Source of the DNA: Polytrichum commune
Taxonomy: Eukaryota; Streptophyta; Polytrichopsida; Polytrichales; Polytrichaceae
Assembly (NCBI GenBank): GCA_950295325.1
Contig: OX485809.1
Location: 4,216,001-4,280,000, forward strand
Length of the DNA stretch: 64,000 nucleotides
Direction: 5' to 3'
Part shown: positions 23,656 through 35,431 of the stretch, piece after piece
Layout: every line of letters begins with the position of its first letter
Numbering within the stretch: the stretch's first letter is position 1
The notes under the pieces: model-generated
The model's database searches: none
Told to the model about the DNA's origin: nothing
What the model saw: only the letters and a program-made list of their open reading frames with translations
Made by a program: the position numbers and the translations under genes

Positions 23656-23912
23656 CACTAGTAGAAAATTATGCCCAAAAAACCGTAGCCAAAATTGGTT
23701 GTGGTTCTTCTAACTAGCCTGGTATGCAATCACTAAACAACTACAGATCTTTCTTTTTCATTTTGCAACTATAATTCAATAAATTCCTAAAATTTCAATC
23801 GTTAAACCAAAAAAATAAATATGCAGTTGTTTAGCAACTGCAAATCATGCTTATCAAAAGAACCATAGTCGATTTCAACTACGAATCTTTTTGGCATAGT
23901 TTTTTACTAGTG
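23656..23912. mobile_element. 257-bp CACTA-type MITE
   Basis: The ends are CACTAGTAGAAAATTATGCC and, read inverted, CACTAGTAAAAAACTATGCC. A 3-bp target duplication CTA lies at 23653-23655 and 23913-23915. CACTA ends with a 3-bp duplication define En/Spm (CACTA) elements. There is no coding sequence, so it is a deletion derivative. Confidence 0.92.
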
Positions 23913-23915
23913 CTA

Positions 23916-26900
23916 ATGCTATGAATGTTGACTTAGGTTTCTTCATCAAGGACTTTATCTTTTTGAGTGGTGCAAAATCCATCCTGTAGCACATGCAAAA
24001 CAACCCATTTATATAACAACCCTGGTTGTTGACAACTCCCTTTACAAAAACATTCTAAATCCTTTAGGGAGTTATATCAACCTTACCTCCTTGCCAAACT
24101 ATTACTTGGATGTTCTCTATAGTTACCTTCAAAGACTTTTGGCTTCTTAATATGTCACATATTACAGTGGGAGCAACCCTTATCCATTAGGCCAAGGACC
24201 CTTCAATCTAGAGTTGCCAAGATCGTATGTATATATGCATGCATTAGCTAAATATAACCAGAAGATGCCCTCCCTTAGGATCCCATTGAACCAATTAACT
24301 TTGGGCCAAGCCCATCATTAGTGTACATTTGTAATATTTTTTTCATTGCACATATGTATACACACATGCTTAATTTGGCTTTCCATGGACTTCATTTGTT
24401 TATGATATGGTTTCTTAAACTGATTTCTATGTCCATGTAAAATTATGGTGATCATATATGTGTTGGGGCTCAAATTTTTACAATACAATGGTGCTGGAGA
24501 TTGTATTATTTGCATCATTGGCTTTGTACTATGAGATTTTTGATCAATTGCCCATCTATGTTTTTTTGGCCACGGGTGTTCACTCGTGGTGATCGTGCTA
24601 TTTATTCAATCGTTATATATGATTTCATGGACTTTGTTATTGCATTTCTTTGTCATTGTGTTCATTTGACTTTCTTCTTTTTAATTTATGGACTAGTTGG
24701 GCTATAATCCATACTTGTTGCATTTGTTCAACCTTCCCTTGGGCCATCGCTTGGACATAATATCTTTCTCGCATATAATAACTTTCGTCTATCTCTACAA
24801 CATTCCCCATTGCACATGTGAGCAAAGGGCCATGTTGCTACTCCAACTCATCGGCAACATGTTCTAAACGAACATGCCGACTTTGTCGAAGTGTTGTCTC
24901 CATGTCCCAAGGTACTTTATTTTCTAATCTAATCCCCTCTTGAATATCTTTACCATGGGGATTTAAATAACATGTTGTCTTGCTCGTAGCTTAGGCATGC
25001 ATGCTCCAATCATGTGATATTCTAGGTGCAGTTGTGGTAGCAACTCGAGTGATTATTCCTAAGCCTTGGGTCATGAGACACCTTGCTCTCCAAACCCCTC
25101 TTCATAGTCATCGCGTGGGATCCGGGATCCTTATGGATGTTGCAAGTGCGGTTCATTGAAGACTACCTCATCATTGTCTGATCACATTGCTTCAAGGGTG
25201 AAACAATTGCAAGAAGCTACAATGTGAATGAAATAGAATCTTTTGTCTTGAGGAGCTTAGGCACAAGCAATGCAATGTAGCTCAAAGAGAGCCTCATGAC
25301 GCAAAATTGTAGAGGATTGAAGATTCATACTCATGTGGTTAGTTGGGTTTGTGTTACAAATTTGCATGCATGCATTAGGTGGTGTCGGTTGGTCACGGGC
25401 TTTCACACGTGGTGAGATCTATGATTATGGTGTGTGTAATGTTATAGCCCCTTTGGGCACTATGACTAAACCAAAGAGTTTATATTACATCCATGGTCAT
25501 GCGCATATCTTTGGACCATAACAACGTTCTCAATGCACATTCCCCAAGGTACATATTGGTTCATAGTGGCCCAATTGCATCATTTTATTTGATAAGGCCA
25601 TTTGGGTTCCTAAGAGTGGTATCCAATAATCCTAAATCTATAAATTATACAAAGAGTCCGCACTAGGCTTTAATGCCAACAATTAATGATCAGATGCCAA
25701 TCATGAATTTAATGTTTGACTCCAATATCAAATATACCAATAGATGAAGGAGATTACAATGTCATGAAGGAATGCCCATTATGAAGACAAAGTGAGCAAC
25801 CAAACACCACAACAAAATACAATTCAACTCAACTTTACTAAATGCAGTTAAATTCAACCATATAGCCTAGATGTGCATACATAGAGTGGAATATGAACTC
25901 TCATAATTCGAGAAAAATCTTTGAATGTCCATGTATAATCTCACGAGCCAAATATAAAGAAATAATTGGATGTCCAACAAAGCCATTATATCTCCTAGCT
26001 CTTACAATATTCTTCAAACATAACATTCACACAAACACAAAGTTTGCACTAAGTTCAAAGTTTCCTTTTTAGAGAGCTTGCAAAATGCCTCAACATTCAT
26101 GTACTATTTGACCCGTGCTTTATAATTGCGGCGCAAATGATCATGGTTGGGTGATCTTGAATCCAACGACATGCATGCATTGTTCTACCCATGGTGGAAG
26201 AATGTAGTCAATGAAGGGAAATTCAAAGTTCACGGTCTTACAAGCACGGCAAAGAACATGTGTTCAAATGCGGATGAAAGAAAGACAACACTTCATATTG
26301 AAAAAAAACACCTTTGCTCTATCCTCATATTAACCTATGGCCATGTCCTCATATTTTTCACGAATGAAGGTATTGTGTGCCCAAAGTCATTCTTGCCGTC
26401 ATAGATCCAAATTCCCCATCGATAGCAATGCGGTCAGATGCATGCATCTCCTCTTGCAAATCACCTCTTTTTGCAACACTACATCCGGAGAAAAGACTGA
26501 CAACATATGTCTAGAGCCTGACATGCCACGATTGATGGTCCTAAAACAAGCATATCACCAAAATTTAGCAAAAAAGAGAGAAGACAATCGACATTCAAAG
26601 TAGTAACAAAGGTGCATGGGAGGTTCTACATGTGGATACTTTAAGATCAACCATCACTTCATCTTCGTGGCAATCACAATCGATAGAGCTTGTGATGAAG
26701 GCTAGATTTTCTCCTTGATCCCCCTCCTAGTCTCATTGTTGGAATTCATGATCAAGTCCTCAACCATGGTGTTGTTGAATACAATATCACCTATCAAAGC
26801 ATTTGTCAAATCCGACGATCTCCCATCTTGTAACAAGGCCGATACAACAATGCATGTGTATGTCGCTTTCTCACAAGTGCAAAACAATCATAGGCGTTAA

Positions 26901-27206
26901 CTATCTACGATCAATGAACTAAGTTGATTTTCGTAATAAATATCAACGCAACAACCTCAAAAGATGATGCACCAAGACATGGGCCAATAAATGCAATGTT
27001 TATACAAGGTGCCATAGTGAAAACTTGAGTGGCAAGAAAGGAGAGGGTCTTGTCATTGTATAACCAATGAGAGTGCATGACGACATTGTTTCTTACCCTA
27101 TAACTTTTGAGTGGTGGTTTCATAATGCACATTCCAAAATCAACCTTGGTAGTTGATTTATCATTAATTTATGTGAAAGTGCGTTGAAAATGCATCCCCT
27201 CTCTAC
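23916..27206. other. No gene recognised
   Basis: Many short frames on both strands (for example 26147-26404 and 26911-27132), none with a family motif. The region looks like decayed repetitive DNA. Confidence 0.3.
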
Positions 27207-27208
27207 TA

Positions 27209-27697
27209 CGGTAATCTCCCGCTTAAGTACGCATCCCAGTTAAGTGCGTAGTTTTTTTCACAAAAATAAGGGTTCATACTTTATTTTTTAAACATGTCAT
27301 GCAGAGTCATTTGCCGTGAGGGCATGCATTTTTTCGCTTGACATTCAATGACAGTTTGTTAACGTTTCGCCGAATCATCTCAAATGATTGTCACAGTTCA
27401 TCATACATTTGCCCAGCTTCTGTTTGAACATCATAGCAAAGCAATTGGTCGTTGATGTTGAGGGTAGTGTTGTGTGGAGCTTCAAAGCCTTTGAAGTCGG
27501 TAGCACTTTCAAATTCAGCCAATGTCTCGATAAATTGGATTTCGATCAAGTGGGTTGCCTTAGGTTTATCTGTTTTCCATTGCGATTCATCGAATCAGAG
27601 GGTCAAGAAACGATATGAGTAAGTACGCACCTACCAACTAAGTGCGCACCAACAACTCCAGTTCAAAGTGCTTACTTAAGCGGGAGATTATTGTAGT
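27209..27697. mobile_element. TIR element, about 490 bp, with GGTAATCTCCCGCTTAAGTA ends
   Basis: The left end CTACGGTAATCTCCCGCTTA and the right end read inverted (CTACAATAATCTCCCGCTTA) match for about 28 bp with few differences. TA dinucleotides lie at the tips. Internal direct copies of AAGT(A/G)CGCAC follow each end. The minus strand has a protein-like stretch (FESATDFKGFEAPHNTTLNI) that may be the tail of a transposase. Superfamily uncertain. Confidence 0.65.
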
Positions 27698-27699
27698 GC

Positions 27700-29464
27700 A
27701 TACACCAGTCAAATACAAGTGTCCACAAATTTAACCTTTAAAGGTTTTTTTCTTTAAAGGTGGCAATATATTTTATATGGTCTTTGTAAAAGCATACAAG
27801 ATACCTAAATAAGTATAATAAGTAGCGTTTTCTTGTCGTACGAGATTATTATTTTTTTATATAATATTAAATATAACTAAAATATTAATGCATCCACATG
27901 TGAAAATATTAATAAGTTGTGCACACTATGTGTTTGAAGCTAAGAATTTATTTAAGAGCAAATTTCTCATGTATTACATACATGTGTTTCAGTTAGATGA
28001 ATATGAGTTTACAATAGGTTGACTTTGAATGACACCACTTTTGAATGATGCCACGCCGAGAAGGAAGAGAGTCAAACCCTTGCAAGAGCTCTAATTCTCT
28101 CTTCAAATGCACACAATGAGTAAAGTTATCTCTCACTCCACCACAAGAGAATCCAAGAGTGTAAGTAGGGGGAGAAGAACTCAAGATTTATTATAAAAAC
28201 ATGCAATCTTCACCTCACACAAGCTCTTTCCACACATTCACTCACAAGGCTTGACTTGGCAAGAATGCCAAGCCAAGGAGAAGGCTCCTCATTTAGGAGC
28301 ATCTCTCCAACTTCTAAGATTCATTCATTCAAATCTAAATGGATGAAATCCCATGGATAAAGTGCAGCTGCCGACGCCGCATACCGTGATAATTTAGTTA
28401 AATGTAAAAAAACAATATCTTAAACACCTTCCTACAATGAGTAGAGGCACATAATGAGCCTCTTGAATTTTTGATCCTTGAAGGACCAAGTGTGTGTCTA
28501 TATGAGATACATGATGTTTTGCATGAACCCCTAAAAATATTTATTCAGTAATGTTCCATTTGATCCATGCTATCATACAACCCATATTTAGCACAACATG
28601 TTAAAAAAATGCATTACAACCATATTTGATAACAATGATAACTTATATGCATGAAAATACTTATATTTGAACCTAGCCATTTATACGAGATAAAACATTC
28701 TTAAAATTGATTCTACATATTATATATATGTATGCCCCAATTGAAAATATTGAAAATGCCAATTGACTAATTTTGGATAGGTTCACTTTTGAATTTTTAG
28801 TTATGAATATGTAGAAATATCTTAAAGCCCTTTGTATAACATTTTGAGGTCCAAAACAAGTATTTTGAATTTTTAACCCTTTAATGCCAAAGGGTGCATT
28901 CCAATGAACTCAAAACTTTCACACCACTCTTGATGTCAAAGGCACTTCAACTTACTATCACTAACATATTATGATCAATCACTTGTATGTGGAAACTAAC
29001 TCCCTTATGAATATTTGTAGAAAAAAAAAAGTTGAGAAGATCCAACAGTGGTGAAATTGAAGTTCTTAAGTTTGTGCAAGTAAAGAAAATCATATTTCTA
29101 AATTTAAATGACGAGTGCCTATATTAGAGGTGGTCGAAGTTCTATGACTGGATGATGGGTGTCCAATGAGTGTCACTCATAATGAGCTTGAATGCCAATT
29201 CTGAAACACGTCTGATTCATGGTTGTCACCCACAACATCGGTTTCATTAAAAGTACAATTCAATACATAAAAGTGCACATGAACAAATTATTGCAAACGC
29301 ATAGATCTTAATGAAAATATGACCATATTATAACTGTATTGGTTATAAATAAAGAAACTATAAATATGGGTACATTTATTTCAATGTGCTTGGTCATTAA
29401 TCAAATTATAATCAAGTAAGACTCGATTGACAATCCATTACATAAAGTTATTGTGTGTAGTTAA
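27700..29464. other. No gene recognised
   Basis: AT-rich. No convincing frame, TIR or tandem repeat seen. Confidence 0.35.
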
Positions 29465-30010
29465 AGTTATGAAATGTGTCTCACTCCCTTAGACTTAGAG
29501 GAAATTACTTACTCATTAAGATAATGTGGCATGTGCCTCATCCTCTCAAACCCGAACAAAACTAGTTATTATTATAAAGGGTGTCACATGTGCCTCACCC
29601 CCTCAAACCTGAAGAAGGAAACCAATTATCCTTATAAAAGATGTAATATGTGCCTCACCCCTTCAAACTAATTACCATTAAAGATGGTGTATTATGTGCA
29701 TCACCCCCACAAACCCGAACAAAGATAATTATTGATATTGAGGGTGTGGTATGTGCCCCACCCCTTCAAACTTGAACAAAACTAATTACAACTATACAAG
29801 GTGTGGCATATGCCTCACCTCTTCAAACTTGAGAAAATCTAATTATGGCTATGCAAGGTGTAGCATATGCATCACCCTCTCAAACCCGAGCAAAGCTGAT
29901 CATTATTATAAAGGGTGTGATATGTGCCTCACCCCTACATGCCCAAACAAAGATAATTACTATTATAGTGGGTGTGGCATGTGCCTCACCCCTCAAACCC
30001 AAACATTTCT
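29465..30010 (+). repeat. Minisatellite array 1, about 57-bp unit, ten copies
   Basis: Units centred near 29475, 29530, 29588, 29648, 29694, 29750, 29810, 29868, 29922 and 29980 share CATGTGCCTCACCCCCTCAA, followed by an AATTA...TTATAAAGG tract. Because 57 is divisible by three, one frame (29751-30026) stays open and gives a 19-residue repeat (core CG-CLT). I regard that frame as a by-product. Confidence 0.9.
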
Positions 30011-30059
30011 TTTTCTTCATCCATGATTAAAACAATTGTATCACCCCTTACTAGTAATT

Positions 30060-30690
30060 CTAAAATTTTGGACTTGTGGTTCAAGGTGAGGCACATATCT
30101 TACCTTTGTTAACAAATCTAAATTTCTTTCAATCAGTGGTTTTTAAGTAGAGGCACATCCCTCACCCTTGTTAACAAATTTGATTTATTTTTAAGCTCTG
30201 GTTTTCATGATAAGGCACATGCCTCACTCTTGTTAAAATATATGTATATTTTTGAACTTGTGTTTTAAGAGTGAACCACATGCCTCACACTTGTTGACAA
30301 ATTTGACTTTTTTTGAACTTTTGGTTTTAAAGGTGAGGCACATGCCTCACCCTTGTTAAAAATATATATTTTTATGAATTTGAGTTTTTGGAGTGAGGCG
30401 CATGCGTCACCCTTCTTGACAAAACTAAAGTTTTTTAACTCGTGGTTTTTAGGGTGAGGAACATGCCTCACCCTTATTAACAAACCTAATTTTTTTTAAA
30501 CTTGTGGTATTAAACTAAGACAAATGCAATTTGAACACCAAATTATTTTTATTAATTATTTGAATTTGTTAAGTTTACCACCATGTCCATGGTAATCTCA
30601 CCTTCATATGTTTCTACTAGTGTTTGTTTTAATTTACAAATTTCCAAATTATATTCATGGAGGATGAGGCACATGCCTCGCTCCTTTATT
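30060..30690 (+). repeat. Minisatellite array 2, about 62-bp unit with palindromic core
   Basis: Seven to eight units (30085, 30151, 30213, 30277, 30338, 30398, 30460, 30667) centre on GTGAGGCACATGCCTCAC, an 18-bp perfect palindrome. They are separated by CTTGTTAACAAA and T-rich tracts. The core is shared with array 1, but the flanking parts of the unit differ. Confidence 0.88.
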
Positions 30691-30699
30691 GATTTTAGA

Positions 30700-31216
30700 T
30701 TTTTAAATATGAGGTGACAAAGGAATGTTGTCATTGTCATCGTAGATTTTTAAGTATGTTGTCATTTTCTTTATAATCATCAACTTCGATGTTATTGCTT
30801 CATGATGAAGCATGTGATGTGCCACTTAGTTGCAATTTATTTTCATGTTTTTAGCGAAAGGGTGAGATGTATGTGTTGCACTTCTCATTCAATTCAAAAA
30901 CAATAAATTTTAAGCTATGTACGTAGGGATGTGTTTAACTCCTTTGATAATTTATTTCATAACTTAGAATCTTTTGATTAAAAAGGTGAAACACAATATA
31001 ATTACGATGGTCATATAGCGTATAAGGCTTGTTTTGGAATTATTTGAACTAATAATACTTGAAAGTAATTATGCCAAAGGAAAAATTTATGGCATATTCA
31101 TTTCAAAAATTGAGAATAAAATATCAAAAATTCATCCCCCAAAAATATGCACATGCTTATGTGCACTTTTAATGGAACCGTTGTTCCACATTGATTACCA
31201 TATATGGTTGATCTTA
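30700..31216. other. No gene recognised
   Basis: Spacer between the minisatellite and the next element. Confidence 0.35.
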
Positions 31217-31720
31217 GGGCCGCTTTACATGCAAACGAAGAGTTGTGATGATGAAAATTGAAGGGCCCTTGAAAATCATCCAAAGGCCATGCGGCCTGCC
31301 ATAGGAAATAGAAACTTATTTTTTCAATTAATGGGCCCCCGAGCTTAGTGTAAAGAGAAATTGGACCATGTTGAGGAACCATAACGTGTTTTACGGACAA
31401 TTCAAAATAATAGGTAGTTTGGGACCCCACTACGACAATATGTTTTTTTAAGGAGCCAATGGCATTCAATTTCTTGCCATGACGGCTCTTATTTTTAAGT
31501 TAGACCAACCTCTCTTTGATGGGCCTAATACAATACCTAGTACCATGGAACATTATCCACTCGGTGCCATGTAAATTTTTCATCCATTCAAATTTCTTTG
31601 GTCCCACAGACCCTCAAGGTCTATTGTAAAGTGAACTTGGATCATCTCCGGCTTCTCAACCAATCGTAAATTTTATATTATTACGGGTCAAGGGACCTTG
31701 AGCTCTAGTATAAGTAGCTC
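31217..31720. mobile_element. Harbinger-like non-autonomous element, second copy of the 9503 family
   Basis: The left end GGGCCGCTTTACAT is preceded by TTA (31214-31216). The interior follows 9503-9952 block by block. The right end (near 31720) is eroded, with TAA after it. Confidence 0.6.
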
Positions 31721-31988
31721 TAAATGACCTTCTAAGAGCTTCCATCAACTTTGGAACATCAATTTTCTCTAATTCATAATGACATCAAATGGGTCTAAGA
31801 CTTGCACTTATCTATTCTTGAAACATAAAACAAATTCCATGTCAAGTGCGGGCCCATAATGAAGACATGAAGTGGCTCCATAGTAGCAACCTTTTTTAAG
31901 AGAAGCCCCCGCGTTGGCCTCTTATAAGGCAATAAAGAGTTAAAAAGAGCAAGGATATCATAAGTTAACTTGGCCCAGATACCTTTTA

Positions 31989-32372
31989 GGGCCACTTCAC
32001 ACATGAGCCAAGGGCCATGACCATGACCATGTAATTGTGAGGGCCTTCGACTTTCATCCAAAGGTTGTACCATGAGAAATGGAAAAGTCGTTTTTGTAGA
32101 GATTGACATGGTACGTCAAAATATGCGTCATTCATACCTCTCAGAGGTGGACATGACACAAATTCCAACAAACCATGAAACACTATTTGTATATATGTTA
32201 TGTAAGTATTCATGTAGACTTTTCATCCATGATGATTTGTTTGAACCCTTAGGTCGTCACCTTCAAGTGTGGAGTGAACTTGGACCTTCTCGACCTTCTC
32301 GACCTTTTCGACCAATGAGAGATGTTAGAATGCAATGGTCACGGGCCTTCAGTCTCATGTGTGAAGTGGCCC
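31989..32372. mobile_element. 384-bp Harbinger-like TIR element
   Basis: The left end GGGCCACTTCACACATGAGC is preceded by TTA (31986-31988). The right end read inverted is GGGCCACTTCACACATGAGA and is followed by TGA, a one-base change from TTA. The arms pair for about 40 bp. Three tandem CGACCTTCT/TTT units lie inside. The apparent 156-aa frame across this element is not a gene. Confidence 0.75.
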
Positions 32373-32663
32373 TGAAGTATTGTACAGGACGCCTCACTTT
32401 AATTCAATTGGAACCTCATCTTCACACTGGTCTCGGAGATTGCAAAACAAAAACAAAACAAAATTCACTCCCGAGTCCAACAAAGTCAACATGGATAGGG
32501 GTGGAGTCGACGCTTTTGAGTAACACAGTCATTTTAGCATGATTCTAATTCGGGGAATTCTGAGGCCCTGGAGATAGGCTTAAAACAAGAGGCACCTGGG
32601 AGCAAGGGCGGCCTTAAAGAGAAAAAGGACAGACTGCCCGAACTAATTCCGGGGATAGGACAT

Positions 32664-33858
32664 CAGGGCTGTTTTTTCACAAAGTTTTTACCCGTCCACG
32701 TCCCAAAACCTCGAATTGAAAGGCAAAAAAAAATTGCAACCCGTCCCAAAACCGGTAATTTCAAAACCAACCCGTCCATGGAAAGGTTGAAGAAAAAACA
32801 ACCCGTCCCAAAACCGGTAATTTCTAAACCAACCCGTCCATGAAAAGGTTAAAGGAAAAAACAAATCGATAAAGATAACCCGAAAGATGTCGGCATGTGA
32901 TTGGTGCACTTGCCACTTGGAAACAACAGTATCTTACTATCTTCGTTCATTTGTGTTTTTTTCTATTATAATTACCAATTTGCCAGCCTGCCACTGCCCC
33001 ATTTTGTCTGTTTGTCCACAGACAAGTTCAAAGAAACTGAACTAGACTCAGTCACTCAAACTCAACCGGTTCATTTGAAACTAACTCAAATTCAAGAAGT
33101 TGGAGAGTGTTGCTGGAACAATCTCATCTTGCAATCTTGAACTTCAACATGTGTTTTCTCAAACTCAACCGGTTCATTTGAAACTAACTCGAATTCAAGA
33201 AGTTGAAGAGTGCCGCTGGAACAATGATCTTCTCCTGCAATCTTGAACTTCAACAGGTGTTTTCTCAAACTCAACCGGTTCATTTGATGACTGCAATCAA
33301 GTTATCTCTCACCAGTCTCTCAGTTGCTTTAGCTTTCAGTTGCATATGTTCGATTCATTAGCATCCTAAATCTTGAGAGTCTTATTCCTCTCTTTTGTTG
33401 TGGGTTGAGTGCAGATTCGAGGGCTGTGCAGGAAATTTCTATCAATTCGAGTTAAACCCTAGCAAATTGGTTTAACATGTTTATATATACTAATTCTTAT
33501 TCAATTACTAAGTTTACCTTCAATTGTAATCTTTGACATTATGTTAAAAAGGTTCTAAATTTTGTGGTTGATGAATTAATGTATGCAGGTGAATCAAGCA
33601 CTTCAAGATTGATAGTTTGATTGGGTATTAGTGGTTTGATTGCATTATGCTTATATTCACATGTCATATATGACATAACATAATTGATATTTGTACCATT
33701 TTTTTAATTTAAAAAAAAGTTATTTTTAGAACCCGTCCAAAGTGAATTTGACACGTCCCAAAACCGGTTCATTTTCTAAGAACCCGTCCATTGGAAATGT
33801 TTTTTTTTTATGAACATGTCCCTAGACATGTTAGGGACCTTGTGAAAAAACACCCCTG
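32664..33858. mobile_element. 1195-bp Mutator-like element with a 9-bp target duplication
   Basis: ATAGGACAT occurs directly at both ends (32655-32663 and 33859-33867). The termini are CAGGGCTGTTTTTTCACAA and, read inverted, CAGGGGTGTTTTTTCACAA. A 9-bp duplication is the Mutator (MULE) signature; the CAGGG start would also suit hAT, but hAT makes 8 bp. The interior has two 62-bp direct repeats (32737-32860, CAACCCGTCCCAAAACCGG) and a tandem of repeat R. No transposase. Confidence 0.8.
33055..33288 (+). repeat. Tandem repeat of 103-106 bp, 2.2 copies
   Basis: CTCAAACTCAACCGGTTCAT starts at 33055, 33158 and 33264. The third copy stops after about 25 bp. The unit is part of dispersed repeat R. 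Confidence 0.9.
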
Positions 33859-34272
33859 ATAGGACATTACACTCCCCCTCACGAACTTTGATGTCCCCCC
33901 TCCTAAGTTGAAATGCTCGAACTAATTTTGGGGGGAGGACAAGCTTAGTTCCATTTTAGAATGGCAAAGACCCTTTCAATGATAAGTCACAAATAATACA
34001 TCTTCAGTGCTTATAAGGGTTTTGCAATATTTTTTACTTCCAAGTTCATTACAGTCAAGATTCTATAAATGTTATAGGTCGGGAGTAGCAAAAAATAAAC
34101 ATATGTAGAATTATAACAAGTAACACTTATAGAATTCATACCGATGATTAATAAAATTTATAGAAATAACACTTAAAATTCCGAAAATGATGAACATAAT
34201 GTTTTGTAAATATAAAAAAATGAATTACAAATGATAATACATAATGCAACTAAATTAATTGAAAGAAATAAT

Positions 34273-34769
34273 TTATGTAGTAGTAACTTGACGAGATACT
34301 TCCGACAAAACTAACCAAAAGAAAGAGCCTATAGTAGTCTGACGAGAAGCTTCCAAATGATGCGATGAAACTTCCTTTTGGAGTCCTTGAATGCTCATGA
34401 TGTGTGATAGGGCGTCATTTGGCCTTTGTTCAAAGTATTTCTTCAAAGTCTCTAGAGAACGCTCAACAACACTCAATCCTACAACTTCTTCTACCACATC
34501 AACCATAGCCTCATCAACATCATTTTCTTGATGTTTTGAGGAATACATTCCAAAAACTCCTCATCGATAGGTTCATAGGGGTTTTTCAAATCAAATTCCA
34601 TCTCATAGTTGAGGCATTCATGAGCATTCATCACATCACCCACCTCACTATCAGCTGACAACAACATCAAATGATGAAGTAGAGTAGCAACTTCATCAAC
34701 CTCTACCAAGCACCTAGGTTCCTCTATCTCCCTCTCAATAGAGATTGAAAGAACACCCATGTCCTCCAA
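34273..34769 (-). pseudogene. Tigger/pogo-like transposase C-terminal fragment
   Basis: The minus strand reads, in two frames that overlap near 34520, ...EFDLKNPYEPIDEEFLE and then ERSLETLKKYFEQRP...LEASRQTTIGSFF. The last motif is the conserved tail of Tigger-type transposases. The DDE core is absent and a frameshift divides the two parts, so the element is non-autonomous. Confidence 0.72.
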
Positions 34770-35053
34770 TTTTTTAAAATTGATCTCTAAATGAGAGAGA
34801 ATATTTGACTTGTTCGCAAAGAATATGGGATAAATGTGATTACATGTTTGAAATGTATGCTCTCATATATTATTGCCTTGATTTTCTCAAAATTAACACT
34901 TATAGAGGTGCAATTAACAAAGAAGGGAGTAGAACATGTTATAACACTTAACACATTATAACACTCACTAGTCTTACCAATTGTGTTTTTTTATAGGGGA
35001 GTAAAATTTTCTTAACATATATGAAATTATAACGCTTATAGGGGTAACACTTA

Positions 35054-35431
35054 GAGCATCTCCACCCTACCGCGTTAAATGGACTTGGCAAGCCTTTTAA
35101 CGCGGCCTTGGAGAAAAACTTGCCCCACCCCTCCCCAACACCGAGGCCTTGATTGCCAGGGCTCTTCAAACTTCCGGCTCCACTCACTATCCTCGCGGGT
35201 GAGCGTTGGTCTTGCTGCGCCCACATTCCGGGGCCTCATCCACTTGTGATTCAGTGAATCGTGCCACTTTTGGGAATTAATCAGGAAATATTCCTGACAA
35301 TTTTTCGGCTTGAAGAGCCAGTATGCAAGTAACGGTGGGGGAGTGCCACCCTAAAAAAATTTAGTGCATGCTTGGAGCCCTTCAAAGCGCATTTCGAGAG
35401 CCTGCCTTTCTGCCCAAGGGTGGAGATGCTC
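35054..35431. mobile_element. 378-bp Harbinger-type MITE nested in the Tigger-like element
   Basis: The ends are GAGCATCTCCACCCTA and, read inverted, GAGCATCTCCACCCTT. TTA lies directly at 35051-35053 and 35432-35434. GAGCATCTCCA ends with a TTA duplication are well known for plant PIF/Harbinger MITEs. Removing the insert restores ACACTTATAGAG, a motif repeated inside the host element. Confidence 0.92.

Noticed and set aside
29751-30026. 91-aa frame with Cys-rich repeats
   Set aside because: It lies entirely in a 57-bp minisatellite, whose period is a multiple of three; the open frame is a by-product.
29465-30690. CRISPR-like array
   Set aside because: The units are diverged over their whole length with no constant repeat and unique spacers, and the genome is eukaryotic.
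32072-32542. 156-aa frame
   Set aside because: It crosses the inverted end of a TIR element, has no good start and no family motif.
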